Origin: an uncultured Clostridia bacterium
Lineage (GTDB): Bacteria > Bacillota > Clostridia > TANB77 > CAG-508
NCBI GenBank assembly: GCA_934169535.1
Contig: CAKPOC010000028.1
Span: forward strand, 1 to 14,901
Direction of reading: 5' to 3'
Length of the DNA: 14,901 bases
Positions 1-6,414 of the stretch are shown here, piece after piece (the first letter of the stretch is position 1; each line of letters opens with the position of its first letter). The translations under genes were made by a program, and so were the position numbers. The notes beneath the pieces are model-generated. The model saw only the letters and a list, made by a program, of their open reading frames with translations. It had not been told where the DNA came from and did no database searches.

Positions 1-37
1 ATATTGTAACATTTTTTTATGAATACGTCAATAAAAA

Positions 38-63
38 CAGCCTGTAGCAAAAGCTACAGGCTG
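38..63 (-). terminator. Intrinsic terminator of the minus-strand orphan gene
   Basis: A perfect 11-bp stem (CAGCCTGTAGC and its complement) encloses a 4-base loop. Read on the minus strand it is followed by a run of five T. It starts 7 bases after the stop codon of the gene at 70-447, so it is that gene's rho-independent terminator. Confidence 0.85.
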
Positions 64-69
64 TACCGA

Positions 70-447
70 TCACTCCTTATAGTTAATCAAATCATCAGAA
101 ATGCGATGGTGCTCAGGGCTACAGGCATTAGCACGTGCCATGCCTTTGAACTCTTTGAAGGCGACTACAACTTGGTCTTTCTTATGAGGATCTGTCGTAT
201 CCAGAGGCTCGATGTATGTCCAAATGTGGACGGTCGAGCTACGTTCAACACTGAGCTCGAGAGCTATTTGAACATCATAGGTAAGCCACTTGGCAGAGCT
301 TAAACCGTCTTTGTGAACCAGAGCAATCTGGTAATCACGGCTTAAAGCCTCTTTGACTAACCGAGCTGTTCTATTATTTTGAGTAGAATAGTGGTACCGT
401 TCATCAAGTTGCTCGTGATTAAAAACCAAAACATTCGCTTTAGACAT
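70..447 (-). CDS. Hypothetical protein, 125 residues, higher-GC orphan
   Basis: I do not recognise this protein. It is soluble-looking, begins MSKANVLVFNHEQ, and shows no signal peptide, membrane segment or obvious catalytic motif. The start is well supported: AAAGGAG precedes the ATG by about 8 bases (AAAGGAGTTTAGCGT-ATG on the minus strand), and a strong terminator lies directly after the stop, so it is a complete single-gene unit. Its base composition is visibly richer in G and C than the surrounding AT-rich DNA, with codons such as CTC, GCC and CGA that the neighbours seldom use. That suggests acquisition from another source (inference). The upstream palindrome at 494-517 may be its operator. 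Confidence is high that it is a gene and nil on function. Confidence 0.75.
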   Translation of the reverse strand: MSKANVLVFNHEQLDERYHYSTQNNRTARLVKEALSRDYQIALVHKDGLSSAKWLTYDVQIALELSVERSSTVHIWTYIEPLDTTDPHKKDQVVVAFKEFKGMARANACSPEHHRISDDLINYKE

Positions 448-493
448 ACGCTAAACTCCTTTCTTAGACTTGTGTATGTGAATAAAGACTAAA

Positions 494-517
494 AGTGAAA
501 GGAACGTTCCTCTCACT
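494..517. promoter_or_regulatory. 24-bp palindrome upstream of the orphan gene
   Basis: An almost perfect dyad: AGTGA, one mismatch, AGGAACGTTCCT (itself a 12-bp palindrome), one mismatch, TCACT. It sits about 47 bases upstream of the start codon at 447 and has no adjacent T-run, so an operator is more likely than a terminator. The binding protein is unknown. Confidence 0.45.
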
Positions 518-635
518 AATTAGTTTACAAGGAACAAAATTTCAACAATTTTAAATCCGAATGTCATATTAACACATTTTTTGTCGAATTTCAATACATA
601 TTTGCAATATAAAAATAATGTTTTTAATAAATAGA

Positions 636-662
636 ACAAAAAAATACGGTATAAAAACCGTA
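636..662 (-). terminator. Terminator of the minus-strand tRNA-Gly
   Basis: A 6-bp stem TACGGT/ACCGTA with a 6-base loop, followed on the minus strand by a long T-run (A-run at 636-644 on plus). It lies 11 bases beyond the CCA end of the tRNA at 674-747. Confidence 0.75.
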
Positions 663-673
663 AGCAAAATTTT

Positions 674-747
674 TGGAGTGGGTAGCGGGAATCGAACCCG
701 CGCTGTTGGGTCGGAAGCACAACATTCTGCCACTAAATTATACCCAC
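674..747 (-). tRNA. tRNA-Gly(TCC), divergent copy
   Basis: Cloverleaf folded by eye: acceptor GTGGGTA/TACCCAC, D-arm ATTT/GAAT with the GG in the loop, anticodon loop CTTCCGA (anticodon TCC), T-arm GCGGG-TTCGATT-CCCGC, discriminator T and encoded CCA. The anticodon stem TTGTG/CCCAA has one T-C mismatch at pair 30-40, and the loop carries G at position 37 where the plus-strand copy has A. The body is otherwise close to the tRNA-Gly at 869-942. It has its own promoter and terminator, so it is probably expressed. Whether the mismatch affects decoding is unknown. Confidence 0.85.
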
Positions 748-759
748 ATTAATAAACTT

Positions 760-788
760 AGTATAACATTAAATTAAAAAAAAATCAA
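760..788 (-). promoter_or_regulatory. Promoter of the minus-strand tRNA-Gly
   Basis: On the minus strand TTGATT (783-788) is followed after 17 bases by TATACT (760-765), 13 bases before the tRNA 5' end. Confidence 0.6.
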
Positions 789-805
789 TTTTTTTTTAAA
801 AAGTG

Positions 806-834
806 TTGACAAAGTAAAAATAAGAATGTATAAT
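806..834 (+). promoter_or_regulatory. Consensus promoter of the plus-strand tRNA-Gly
   Basis: TTGACA (806-811), a 17-base spacer, then TATAAT (829-834). Both boxes are perfect sigma-70/SigA consensus, as expected for a stable-RNA gene. The tRNA begins 35 bases downstream. Confidence 0.9.
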
Positions 835-868
835 AGTCATTGTCGTAAGGCAATACTAATTAAATAAT

Positions 869-946
<78 letters not shown>

Positions 947-948
947 TT

Positions 949-996
949 AAAACTCTAAAGTGTTGATAAAATCAGCATTTTAGAGTTTTTTGTTTT
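949..996 (+). terminator. Terminator after tRNA-Gly
   Basis: A long hairpin of about 19 bp (left arm 949-967, loop AAA, right arm 971-989, with two G-T pairs) followed by a T-rich tail. It lies just inside the left attachment core, so the terminator used by the tRNA came with the integrated element. Confidence 0.8.
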
Positions 997-1005
997 ATAA
1001 ACTAA

Positions 1006-1266
1006 TGCAATAGCATTTTATTTTTTCTTTGTTTTTTAGCTAAAATTACGAATTCTAAAGATGTATTAATAAGAGGTGCATATATAATAAATTCCAATAC
1101 AGGTTTTACTATAGAAATTGGGCAGCAATATACAATAGCAAATAGAGATAGCAGAACGTGGGCAGATGCAAAATCTGGGGATATTAAATGCTATTTAGGG
1201 CCAGCGTGGAATGGAATAGTTGATACTGCTTTAACAATAGTAGAGTATACTAAAACAACTGATTAA
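1006..1266 (+). pseudogene. 5'-truncated phage tail-like protein fragment
   Basis: An open frame with no start codon ends at TAA 1264-1266. The coherent part begins near 1042 (AKITNSKDVLIRG) and runs 74 codons to VEYTKTTD, through a stretch with GQQYTIANRDSRTWADA. The sequence before it is T-rich and does not look coding. It lies directly inside the left attachment site and upstream of other tail fragments, so I read it as the C-terminal remnant of a prophage tail or baseplate-associated protein left after a deletion. The family assignment rests on position, not on a recognised domain. Confidence 0.45.
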
Positions 1267-1287
1267 ATCACAGCTCTTAAAATTAAA

Positions 1288-1392
1288 ATGGCAAAAAGTT
1301 ATAAATTGAAAGATGATAATTCATTGAGAGGCAAATTAATATATAGATATAAACATGGAGGATTTGGCTCAGAAGAATGGATATTTGTGTAA
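1288..1392 (+). pseudogene. 34-codon remnant related to the next tail gene
   Basis: A short frame beginning MAKSYKLKDDN and ending SEEWIFV. Its start resembles that of the following gene (MSKSYKIKGNN), so the two look like a duplicated tail-protein family of which this copy has lost its middle. No good ribosome binding site precedes the ATG. It may be translated but is too short to be a complete family member. Confidence 0.4.
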
Positions 1393-1418
1393 TATAATTA
1401 TCATAAGCAAAATAAAAT

Positions 1419-1891
1419 ATGAGCAAAAGTTATAAAATAAAAGGAAATAATTATATAGATAGTACTTCTGTAGTTTATGAGAAAACGTTATTGAAACAAA
1501 AAATAGCTGCAATAGATAATTCTCTTAATATAATAGAAAAAATAGAACAAAAGGGGAACTTTAATGGAATTTATTATGTTAAATATACTTCTGGGAGGCT
1601 AATACAATACGGAAATTGGGAAGACACAATGAATGCAACAATGGCATATTATAATATAGGGTATAGAACTACTGAATATGCTTTTGGTGGGAAGACATAT
1701 CCAGTTGCATTTAAAAGACTTGACAGCATACAAATATCAAGCGTTCCTAAACAAGATAACATTTTAATTGCAACTATATTCAAGAATGATAATGAACTTA
1801 AGACTTTACCTAAAATGCATTATATTTTCCTTATACAGTTTATAACGCAAAAGTCAAAAATAATTTCTTTGCAATAGGAACATGGAAGTAA
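1419..1891 (+). pseudogene. Phage minor tail protein, frameshifted
   Basis: Translation from ATG 1419 gives 152 residues ending at 1877 with a C-terminus that makes little sense. From about 1816 another frame reads ALYFPYTVYNAKVKNNFF and then AIGTWK before a stop at 1889-1891. A -AIGTWK ending is one I associate with small Firmicutes phage tail-fibre or host-recognition proteins (WxAIGTWK). The shift lies near the AAAA at 1813-1816, because upstream of it the second frame hits a stop. The N-terminal half contains YYVKYTSGRLIQYGNW, also typical of these proteins. It is probably inactivated, though a homopolymer sequencing error is possible. Confidence 0.6.
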
Positions 1892-1896
1892 AATAA

Positions 1897-2118
1897 GAAA
1901 AAATAGAAGCTTTAAAAGCTGAAAACTATGTTGGAAAAGTTAGATTTCAATTTAGCTTTGAAAATTCTGCTGACTTATTAGGTTTTGGAACCTGGGTGTT
2001 GGAATCAAAAGGAAGAGTACCAGTTGGTTTTGATCCAGACGACAATGATTTTAATGAGGTTGGTAAAACAGCAGGAGAAAAGACACATAAATTAGATTTA
2101 AAAGAATTGCCTAATTAA
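1897..2118 (+). pseudogene. Phage tail-fibre (collar-like) fragment
   Basis: A frame without a start codon, open from 1897 to TAA 2116-2118. Its C-terminal part has FGTWVLESKGRVPVGFDPDD, then FNEVGKTAGEKTHKLDLKELPN. The GRVPVG...VG.T.GE.TH.L...E.P pattern is the hallmark of phage tail-collar or short tail-fibre proteins. Normally it continues into a SHTH-rich C-terminal domain, which is absent: a stop follows the Pro-Asn. Both ends are therefore missing. The stop overlaps the ribosome binding site of the XhlA-like gene. Confidence 0.6.
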
Positions 2119-2133
2119 GGAGAAATTAATTGA

Positions 2134-2460
2134 ATGGAAAAAGCAGATATAATTAAATTACAAGAGATAGAAGATCGAAGTAAATCTAATACTAAAAGAT
2201 TAGATGAAAATGATAATAAATTTAAAGAAATGTCAGAAAAACTTGAGGATATTTATGAACTTACATATTCTATTAAGGAAATTGCAACAGAAGTAAAGTT
2301 GATGAGAAAAGATGTAAATAAGTTAGATACAAGGATTGGCAACATAGAAAATGAACCAGCGAAAGACTATAAAGAAGTGAAAAAAGCTATAAGAGACAAA
2401 ATAATTTTATCAGTCATAGGTGCAATTATTGGTGCTGTTATAGCTTTAGTTATAAAATAA
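2134..2460 (+). CDS. XhlA-like phage membrane protein
   Basis: A 108-residue protein. Residues 1-85 are charged and helical with a long coiled-coil pattern (KRLDENDNKFKEM, KDVNKLDTRIGNIE), and residues 89-107 form one membrane segment (IILSVIGAIIGAVIALVI) ending in Lys. This layout matches the haemolysin XhlA family of Bacillus PBSX-type prophages, which acts with a holin and an amidase in host lysis (family knowledge). AAGGAG at 2117-2122 supports ATG 2134. The holin follows immediately, making this the first gene of a lysis cassette that continues to the amidase. Confidence 0.75.
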   Translation: MEKADIIKLQEIEDRSKSNTKRLDENDNKFKEMSEKLEDIYELTYSIKEIATEVKLMRKDVNKLDTRIGNIENEPAKDYKEVKKAIRDKIILSVIGAIIGAVIALVIK

Positions 2461-2476
2461 AAAGGAGATGAATGAT

Positions 2477-2743
2477 ATGGATTTATCAGTACTAACACAA
2501 TATTTAAGTATAGTGGTTGTAGGAATATGCTTATGTGTAGGCTATGTTATAAAAAAGAGTCTTGATTTTATACCAAACAAATACATACCGCTAATAATGC
2601 TAATTTTAGGATTAGTAATTAATGCACTAATGAATTTAAACAGTATTAATGCAGAAGTTATATTAACAGGTATGTTCAGTGGACTTGCTTCTACAGGATT
2701 ATATGAAATGTTTAAAAATCTAATCAATCAGGAGGATAAATAA
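2477..2743 (+). CDS. Phage holin
   Basis: An 88-residue membrane protein with two to three predicted membrane segments (about residues 6-24, 36-52 and 60-78 by hydropathy) and a charged C-terminus (NLINQEDK). Size, topology and position between an XhlA-like protein and an amidase fit a phage holin, which makes the membrane lesion that releases endolysin. A longer frame starts at ATG 2468, but that codon directly abuts the AAAGGAG at 2461-2467. The in-frame ATG at 2477 has a 9-base spacing and is the better start. I cannot name the exact holin superfamily with confidence. Confidence 0.75.
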   Translation: MDLSVLTQYLSIVVVGICLCVGYVIKKSLDFIPNKYIPLIMLILGLVINALMNLNSINAEVILTGMFSGLASTGLYEMFKNLINQEDK

Positions 2744-3022
2744 ATGAAAAGAAAAAATCTAATATCAGTTTTTGATACTGCTAAATTGACTAAAATGGAT
2801 ATTGCAGTTGAAATTACAATTCCAGGTCAAGAAACAACTGAAGTTATAGTGACTAGATATGAAAATTTAGATAATAAATTAAAATTTTATACTAAAGCTT
2901 ATGATGAGAATTGTGTGCATTGTATGAATAAAGAAGTAAAAATAGTAAATGCATGGTGTGTCAATTTTTTTGATATGTATGACAAACAAAATGGCAAATT
3001 ATTTACTACAAAGGGGGAATAA
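2744..3022 (+). CDS. Small hypothetical phage protein
   Basis: A 92-residue protein, MKRKNLISVFDTAKLTKMD..., that I do not recognise. It contains two cysteines in a CVHC motif and a third further on (AWCVNFF), is rich in beta-type residues, and has no membrane segment. GGAGG about 9 bases before the ATG is a good ribosome binding site. The gene starts directly after the holin stop, and the amidase begins 3 bases after its own stop, so it is co-translated within the lysis operon. The CxxC could bind metal or form a disulfide, but that is speculation. Confidence 0.7.
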   Translation: MKRKNLISVFDTAKLTKMDIAVEITIPGQETTEVIVTRYENLDNKLKFYTKAYDENCVHCMNKEVKIVNAWCVNFFDMYDKQNGKLFTTKGE

Positions 3023-3025
3023 TTG

Positions 3026-3883
3026 ATGAAAATAATTGAAACCAATTTACAATTCAAAGAAATGTCGACAAGAAAGTCAACAGAAAGAATAATCCTTCAT
3101 CACGCAGATGCTAAAAGTTGTTCTGCTGAGGATATTCATAGGTGGCATCTAAACAATGGATGGAGCGGTGCAGGCTATCACTTTTTAGTAAGAAGAGACG
3201 GCAAAATATATAGACTTAGACCAGAAGATAAAGTAGGAGCTCACGCATATGGAGCAAATTATAATTCATTAGGAATTTGCTTTGAAGGAAATTATATGGA
3301 AGAAGATATGCCAGAAGCTCAAAAAGAAGCAGGGAAAGAATTAGTAGCATATTTAAAAGATAAATACGGAATAACAACACTACAAAGACATAAAGATGTT
3401 TGTGCTACAAGTTGCCCTGGTGATAAATTCCCATTTGAAGAAATAGCAAATGCAGAAAAAAAAGAGGAAATTATATCAAAACCACAAGAAGAAGTTAAGG
3501 GTAAAATTGCAGAAATACAAAAAACATTAAATGAAAGATATAACTTAAAAATAGCTGTAGATAATATTTATGGAAACGAGACGAAGAAGGCTCTAGTTAA
3601 GGGGTTACAAACAGAATTAAATAAACAATATAATAGAGGTCTAGCAGTCGATGGAATATTTGGATCTAATACTTATAATGCTTGTATAAATGTTAGAAAA
3701 GGTGCAGAAGGTAATATCACATATTTAATTCAAGCAATGTTAGTATGTAATTCATTCGACATAGATGCGGATGGAATATTTGGACCTGCAACTAAAAATG
3801 CAGTGAAAGACTTTCAATCAAGAAATGGATTATCTGCAGATGGAATAGTTGGGAAAAATACATTCAACAAATTATTTAAATAA
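3026..3883 (+). CDS. Phage endolysin: N-acetylmuramoyl-L-alanine amidase with peptidoglycan-binding repeats
   Basis: A 285-residue protein that cleaves the amide bond between N-acetylmuramic acid and L-alanine in peptidoglycan. Residues about 15-145 form an Amidase_2 (T7-lysozyme-like) domain: LHHAD gives zinc ligand H25, GYHFLVRRDGKIY matches the family core, and RHKDV (H122) with SCPGD (C130) supply the other zinc ligands. After a charged linker, residues about 155-285 hold two peptidoglycan-binding units recognisable by VDGIFGSNTYNAC, ADGIFGPATKNAV and ADGIVGKNTF. No signal peptide is present, consistent with release through the adjacent holin. A TTG at 3023 would extend it by one residue, but ATG 3026 sits 8 bases after AAGGGGG and is preferred. 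All key residues are intact although the tail genes upstream are decayed. Confidence 0.93.
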   Translation: MKIIETNLQFKEMSTRKSTERIILHHADAKSCSAEDIHRWHLNNGWSGAGYHFLVRRDGKIYRLRPEDKVGAHAYGANYNSLGICFEGNYMEEDMPEAQKEAGKELVAYLKDKYGITTLQRHKDVCATSCPGDKFPFEEIANAEKKEEIISKPQEEVKGKIAEIQKTLNERYNLKIAVDNIYGNETKKALVKGLQTELNKQYNRGLAVDGIFGSNTYNACINVRKGAEGNITYLIQAMLVCNSFDIDADGIFGPATKNAVKDFQSRNGLSADGIVGKNTFNKLFK

Positions 3884-3990
3884 ATTTTGGTAGGAGCAAT
3901 CCTACCTCTTTTTTTATGCCTGAAATAGCTATTTTGAGGCATAAAAGATATAGCAAATACCAAAATTATTAATGTTAACAATGTTTCCAT
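3813..3990 (-). CDS. Possible small membrane peptide (type I toxin-like)
   Basis: A minus-strand frame of 58 codons starts METLLTLIILVFAISF, a single hydrophobic helix, followed by a basic stretch FRHKKRGR. The ATG at 3990 has an excellent ribosome binding site (GGAGG at 3998-4002, 7 bases upstream). The start MExLL..., one membrane helix and a basic tail resemble toxins of Gram-positive type I toxin-antitoxin loci and holin-like toxins. The frame runs through the amidase terminator and antisense to the amidase 3' end, so the functional part may be only the first ~30 residues. The inverted repeats at 4022-4109 upstream could belong to a regulatory RNA. No homologue is known to me. Confidence 0.4.
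3889..3915 (+). terminator. Terminator of the lysis operon
   Basis: A 7-bp stem GGTAGGA/TCCTACC with loop GCAA, followed by CTCTTTTTTTA. It lies 5 bases after the amidase stop. A second dyad follows at 3916-3942 (ATGCCT/AGGCAT enclosing AAATAGCTATTT). Confidence 0.85.
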
Positions 3991-4021
3991 TCTTTCACCT
4001 CCATTTTAGTAAAAATTAAAC

Positions 4022-4120
4022 TGCAACTGTGAGGGTGCAGTGTATCAGCAGTTGCAAAAGATATACTGCTTTACAATCAGCAATAACAACTGCTGATTAG
4101 TACACCCTCAAAAAATTGAG
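4022..4120. repeat. Cluster of interlocking inverted repeats
   Basis: Several arms can pair in mutually exclusive ways. GAGGGTG (4031-4037) plus ATCAGCAGTTG (4044-4054) pairs with CAACTGCTGAT (4087-4097) plus CACCCTC (4103-4109). TGCAACTG (4022-4029) pairs with CAGTTGCA (4049-4056). AATCAGCA (4076-4083) pairs with TGCTGATT (4091-4098). CCTCAA/TTGAGG forms a small hairpin near 4105-4120. This looks like a structured regulatory RNA or a complex operator. It does not match any riboswitch class I know. Confidence 0.55.
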
Positions 4121-4163
4121 GTGATTTGATAATTTCCTATACTATATCAAATTTAAAGGTATA

Positions 4164-4385
4164 ATGAAATATAAAAAAACAGAATATGAGATTTTTCTAC
4201 AGCGGGATTTTACAAAAAGTTTAACAAAAATCTGCTATAATAAATCAAAGAGGTACAAGCTTATGAAAAATGATCTTAAAAAGCTTGAACTAATGATAAA
4301 GAATAATAATTCTTACGAAGAGATAATTGAGCAGTGTGAAAGAATAGATGATGACATAGAAAAAATTATTGAGGGAGTGTTATAA
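4164..4385 (+). CDS. Small hypothetical protein near the right attachment site
   Basis: A 73-residue, highly charged, helical protein (MKYKKTEYEIFLQRDF...) ending in an acidic stretch (CERIDDDIEKIIEGVL) with heptad-like spacing, so a short coiled coil is plausible. I do not recognise the family. The start has only a weak AAAGG 4 bases upstream. The inverted repeat TTTGATA (4125-4131)/TATCAAA (4145-4151) just before it could be an operator. Its stop lies in the loop of its own terminator. Being the last gene before the attachment repeat, it may be phage cargo or a regulatory gene. Confidence 0.55.
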   Translation: MKYKKTEYEIFLQRDFTKSLTKICYNKSKRYKLMKNDLKKLELMIKNNNSYEEIIEQCERIDDDIEKIIEGVL

Positions 4386-4412
4386 CTTCCTCAATATTGG
4401 TGTTTTTTATTT
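4368..4412 (+). terminator. Terminator after the small hypothetical gene
   Basis: A 10-bp stem with one G-T pair (ATTGAGGGAG/CTTCCTCAAT), an 8-base loop containing the stop codon, then a T-rich tail with TTTTTT about 7 bases further on. Confidence 0.7.
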
Positions 4413-4458
4413 AATATAAAAAGTATGCAATAAAGTATGCAATAGGTTACAAAAATGA

Positions 4459-4474
4459 CTACCTGCTCCATAAT
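4459..4474 (+). repeat. Right attachment site of the prophage remnant (attR core)
   Basis: An exact copy of the 16 bases at 931-946, including the tRNA-Gly 3' end with CCA, but with no tRNA body upstream. It closes a 3.5-kb interval containing tail and lysis genes, as expected for attR of an element integrated in the tRNA. Confidence 0.8.
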
Positions 4475-4553
4475 GCGTTTTCGCCGAACCACTTGAAAGT
4501 ATTGCAACAAGTGAGTTTGAAGAAAACAAAAAGTGAATATCATTTCACAACAT

Positions 4554-4583
4554 ATAAGTCGATTTAGTCGGCTTATTTTTTTA
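4554..4583 (+). terminator. Intrinsic terminator upstream of dinD
   Basis: Stem ATAAGTCGA/TCGGCTTAT with loop TTTAG, followed by seven T. It ends whatever is transcribed through the right attachment site and insulates dinD. Confidence 0.8.
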
Positions 4584-4656
4584 CTCTAACTACCAAATAA
4601 AGTAGCATTGTATTTGTTTAATAATATAAAAATTTAAATAAAAAAGATAAAATTAA

Positions 4657-4685
4657 TTGACTTATGCAAACAATTGTTTTATAAT
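4657..4685 (+). promoter_or_regulatory. dinD promoter with SOS-box-like operator
   Basis: TTGACT (4657-4662), a 17-base spacer, TATAAT (4680-4685). The spacer contains the 12-bp palindrome AAACAATTGTTT (4668-4679), which has the AAC-N4-GTT form of Gram-positive LexA (SOS) boxes (consensus GAACNNNNGTTC). A repressor bound there would block RNA polymerase, fitting a DNA-damage-inducible gene. LexA binding is inferred. Confidence 0.75.
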
Positions 4686-4734
4686 ATCGTCTAGATAATA
4701 AAAAATAAAATATTAAGAAACGGAGATGATATTA

Positions 4735-5560
4735 GTGAAAGAAATAGATGAAAACAATAAATCTTTTGAAAATATTAAGCATATTGATGAAAATGGTACT
4801 GAATTTTGGTATGCTAGAGAACTTATGCTTATTTTACAATATTCTAATTGGCAAAATTTCGAAAAAATAATTCAAAAAGCAAAGATTGCTTGTGAAAATA
4901 GTGGTATTGCAGTAATAAACCATTTTACTGATGCCAATAAAATGGTTCAAATCGGTTCAGGAGCTTATAGAGAGCAAATTGATTATAAATTAACTCGTTA
5001 TGCTTGTTATTTAATAGCACAAAATGGAGATAGTAGAAAAAAAGTAATAGCTCTTGCTCAAACATATTTTGCAGTTCAAACTAGAAAACAAGAAATTACT
5101 GAAAAAGAATATAGTTTACTTACTGAAGATGAAAAGAGATTTTATCAAAGAAATTTAACAAGAAAAGGAAATTATTCACTAAATCAAACAGCTAAAAAAG
5201 CAGGTGTAAAAAACTTTGATAGATTTCATAATAGTGGGTATAAAGGTTTGTATAATGGTGAAACTGCTGATGATATTGCTAAAAGAAAAGGATTAAGATA
5301 TAGAGAAGATATATTAGATAATATGGGAAGTACAGAGTTAATTGCAAATTTATTTAGAATATCTCAAACCGAAGAAAAATTGAAAAAAGACAATATAAAA
5401 ACAGAGAAAGATGCTTGCAATACACATAATAAAATTGGAAAAATAGTTAGAAAAGCAATTAAAGAAGCTGGTCGGAACTATGCCAGAAGATTTGCCTACA
5501 CCTAAAAAGAGTCTAAAACAACTTGAAAAAGAAAGCAAAAATGAAATAAGAAAAAAATAA
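4735..5560 (+). pseudogene. dinD: DNA-damage-inducible protein D, frameshifted near the C-terminus
   Basis: The first ~245 residues match DinD: FENIKHIDENGTEFWYAREL, LQYSNWQNFEKIIQKA, IGSGAYREQIDYKLTRYACYLIAQNGD, ALAQTYFAVQTRKQE, and LTRKGNYSLNQTAKKAGV. The family is SOS-induced in E. coli and its biochemical role is poorly defined. The main frame ends at 5505 with a wrong tail. From 5474 the other forward frame reads GTMPEDLPTPKKSLKQLEKE and then SKNEIRKK to a stop at 5558-5560, which is the conserved DinD C-terminus. One extra base near 5470-5473 explains this, and the restored product would be about 274 residues, a normal DinD length. GTG 4735 is the likely start: GGAG at 4722-4725 directly abuts ATG 4726 but is 9 bases from the GTG. 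Confidence 0.85.
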
Positions 5561-5640
5561 GCATGATTTGATTAAATTTCCAATAAGCATGAATTTATAG
5601 AATAAAATTTATTAAAACAATTGAAAAATCAATCAAATTA

Positions 5641-5669
5641 TTGAAAATATCAAATTTATATAGTATAAT
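5641..5669 (+). promoter_or_regulatory. Promoter of the 145-residue gene
   Basis: TTGAAA (5641-5646), a 17-base spacer, TATAAT (5664-5669), leaving a leader of about 75 bases before ATG 5754. Confidence 0.75.
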
Positions 5670-5733
5670 ATGTATGTAATTTTTATTATCTTGCAGGTAG
5701 CAAGTTTATATATAAAGTAGTTCGCAACCAAAA

Positions 5734-5751
5734 TTGGTAAGGAGGTACCAA
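5734..5751 (+). promoter_or_regulatory. Ribosome binding site presented in a hairpin loop
   Basis: TTGGTA (5734-5739) and TACCAA (5746-5751) form a 6-bp stem whose entire 6-base loop is AGGAGG. A competing fold pairs ACCAA (5727-5731) with TTGGT (5734-5738). A further small dyad CTTGC/GCAAG lies at 5691-5705. Translation may be tuned by this structure (inference). Confidence 0.45.
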
Positions 5752-5753
5752 GT

Positions 5754-6191
5754 ATGAGAGAAAAATTAGCAATCGCAAATCAATTGAGAGTTTCTCGGAA
5801 AAACTATAGTAACAATATAGAACATAAAAAATTGCGTTCAAAATGCTATCATACTTATGTTGTTGAATGCATTATTACAGGAAAAAATGATTTTAAAGTT
5901 TCTTTTGGTGGCAAATATATTCACAGTTTATCAAGAAGAATATCTGACTGGTTTGAATATATTTTGGATATTATTTATAGATTCTTCTTGATACACTTTC
6001 CACAAAAAGATGATAAAACTTTTAAAGAATATGAGCTTATTCATTTTGGTGTATCAAAGCCAATTCATCCCAAAATTGCTGAAACACCAAATGAATGGTG
6101 CTTGTATGATTTCCTTGAAAAAAATGGCTTCAAAATTAAAGAAGAGCATTTGTATAGTGAATCAACGGTCTACATTGTTGCTAGAGCTTAA
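5754..6191 (+). CDS. Hypothetical protein, 145 residues
   Basis: I do not recognise this protein. It starts MREKLAIANQLRVSRKNYS, is basic at the N-terminus, and has an aromatic, partly hydrophobic middle (ISDWFEYILDIIYRFFLIHF, roughly residues 63-82) that is more likely an amphipathic or buried helix than a clear membrane span. A C-terminal part follows with HFGVSKPIHPKIAETPNEWC. AAGGAGG lies about 8 bases before ATG 5754, inside a hairpin loop. It is a single-gene unit with its own promoter and a strong terminator. Composition matches the neighbours, giving no sign of recent transfer. Confidence 0.7.
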   Translation: MREKLAIANQLRVSRKNYSNNIEHKKLRSKCYHTYVVECIITGKNDFKVSFGGKYIHSLSRRISDWFEYILDIIYRFFLIHFPQKDDKTFKEYELIHFGVSKPIHPKIAETPNEWCLYDFLEKNGFKIKEEHLYSESTVYIVARA

Positions 6192-6210
6192 AGTGAAAGT
6201 AATAAATATA

Positions 6211-6244
6211 AAATCAATCAGTGATACACTTGATTGATTTTTTT
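6211..6244 (+). terminator. Terminator of the 145-residue gene
   Basis: A perfect 10-bp stem AAATCAATCA/TGATTGATTT with a 10-base loop, followed by TTTT. Confidence 0.9.
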
Positions 6245-6358
6245 GCGTTAAAGATTATTTTTTGACAATGACATACTGAAAAAGGAAAAAGTCAGCTGAA
6301 CTGTTTTTAGTAGTACAGGTGATTTTTACAACTAATATAATTAAATAAAGAAAATTAC

Positions 6359-6387
6359 TTTTAAATCTTATAAAAATAGTATATAAT
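6359..6387 (+). promoter_or_regulatory. Probable promoter of the ATPase-deacetylase operon
   Basis: A consensus -10 TATAAT at 6382-6387. The -35 at the right spacing is poor (TTTTAA, 6359-6364, 17 bases), so an activator may be needed or the true -35 is different. Confidence 0.4.
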
Positions 6388-6414
6388 AACCAGAGAAAAT
6401 AGGAGAGATTGTGT

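Larger units (their letters stand above)
4475..4734. other. Gene-free stretch between prophage and dinD
   Basis: Together with the attachment repeat this is about 350 bases without a gene. It holds a terminator hairpin (9-bp stem 4554-4562/4568-4576, one G-T pair, then a T7 run) and the dinD promoter. The segment 4475-4550 (gcgttttcgccgaaccac...) is unassigned and probably the original chromosomal sequence beyond the tRNA. Confidence 0.6.

Noticed and set aside
19..303. Plus-strand 94-codon frame
   Set aside because: Antisense shadow of the minus-strand gene at 70-447, which has the ribosome binding site and terminator.
520..720. Minus-strand 66-codon frame
   Set aside because: Overlaps the tRNA-Gly and its terminator, and is low-complexity Phe/Leu-rich sequence without a ribosome binding site.
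6010..6237. 75-codon plus-strand frame overlapping the 145-residue gene
   Set aside because: Overlaps a gene with a much better start and ends inside its terminator hairpin.
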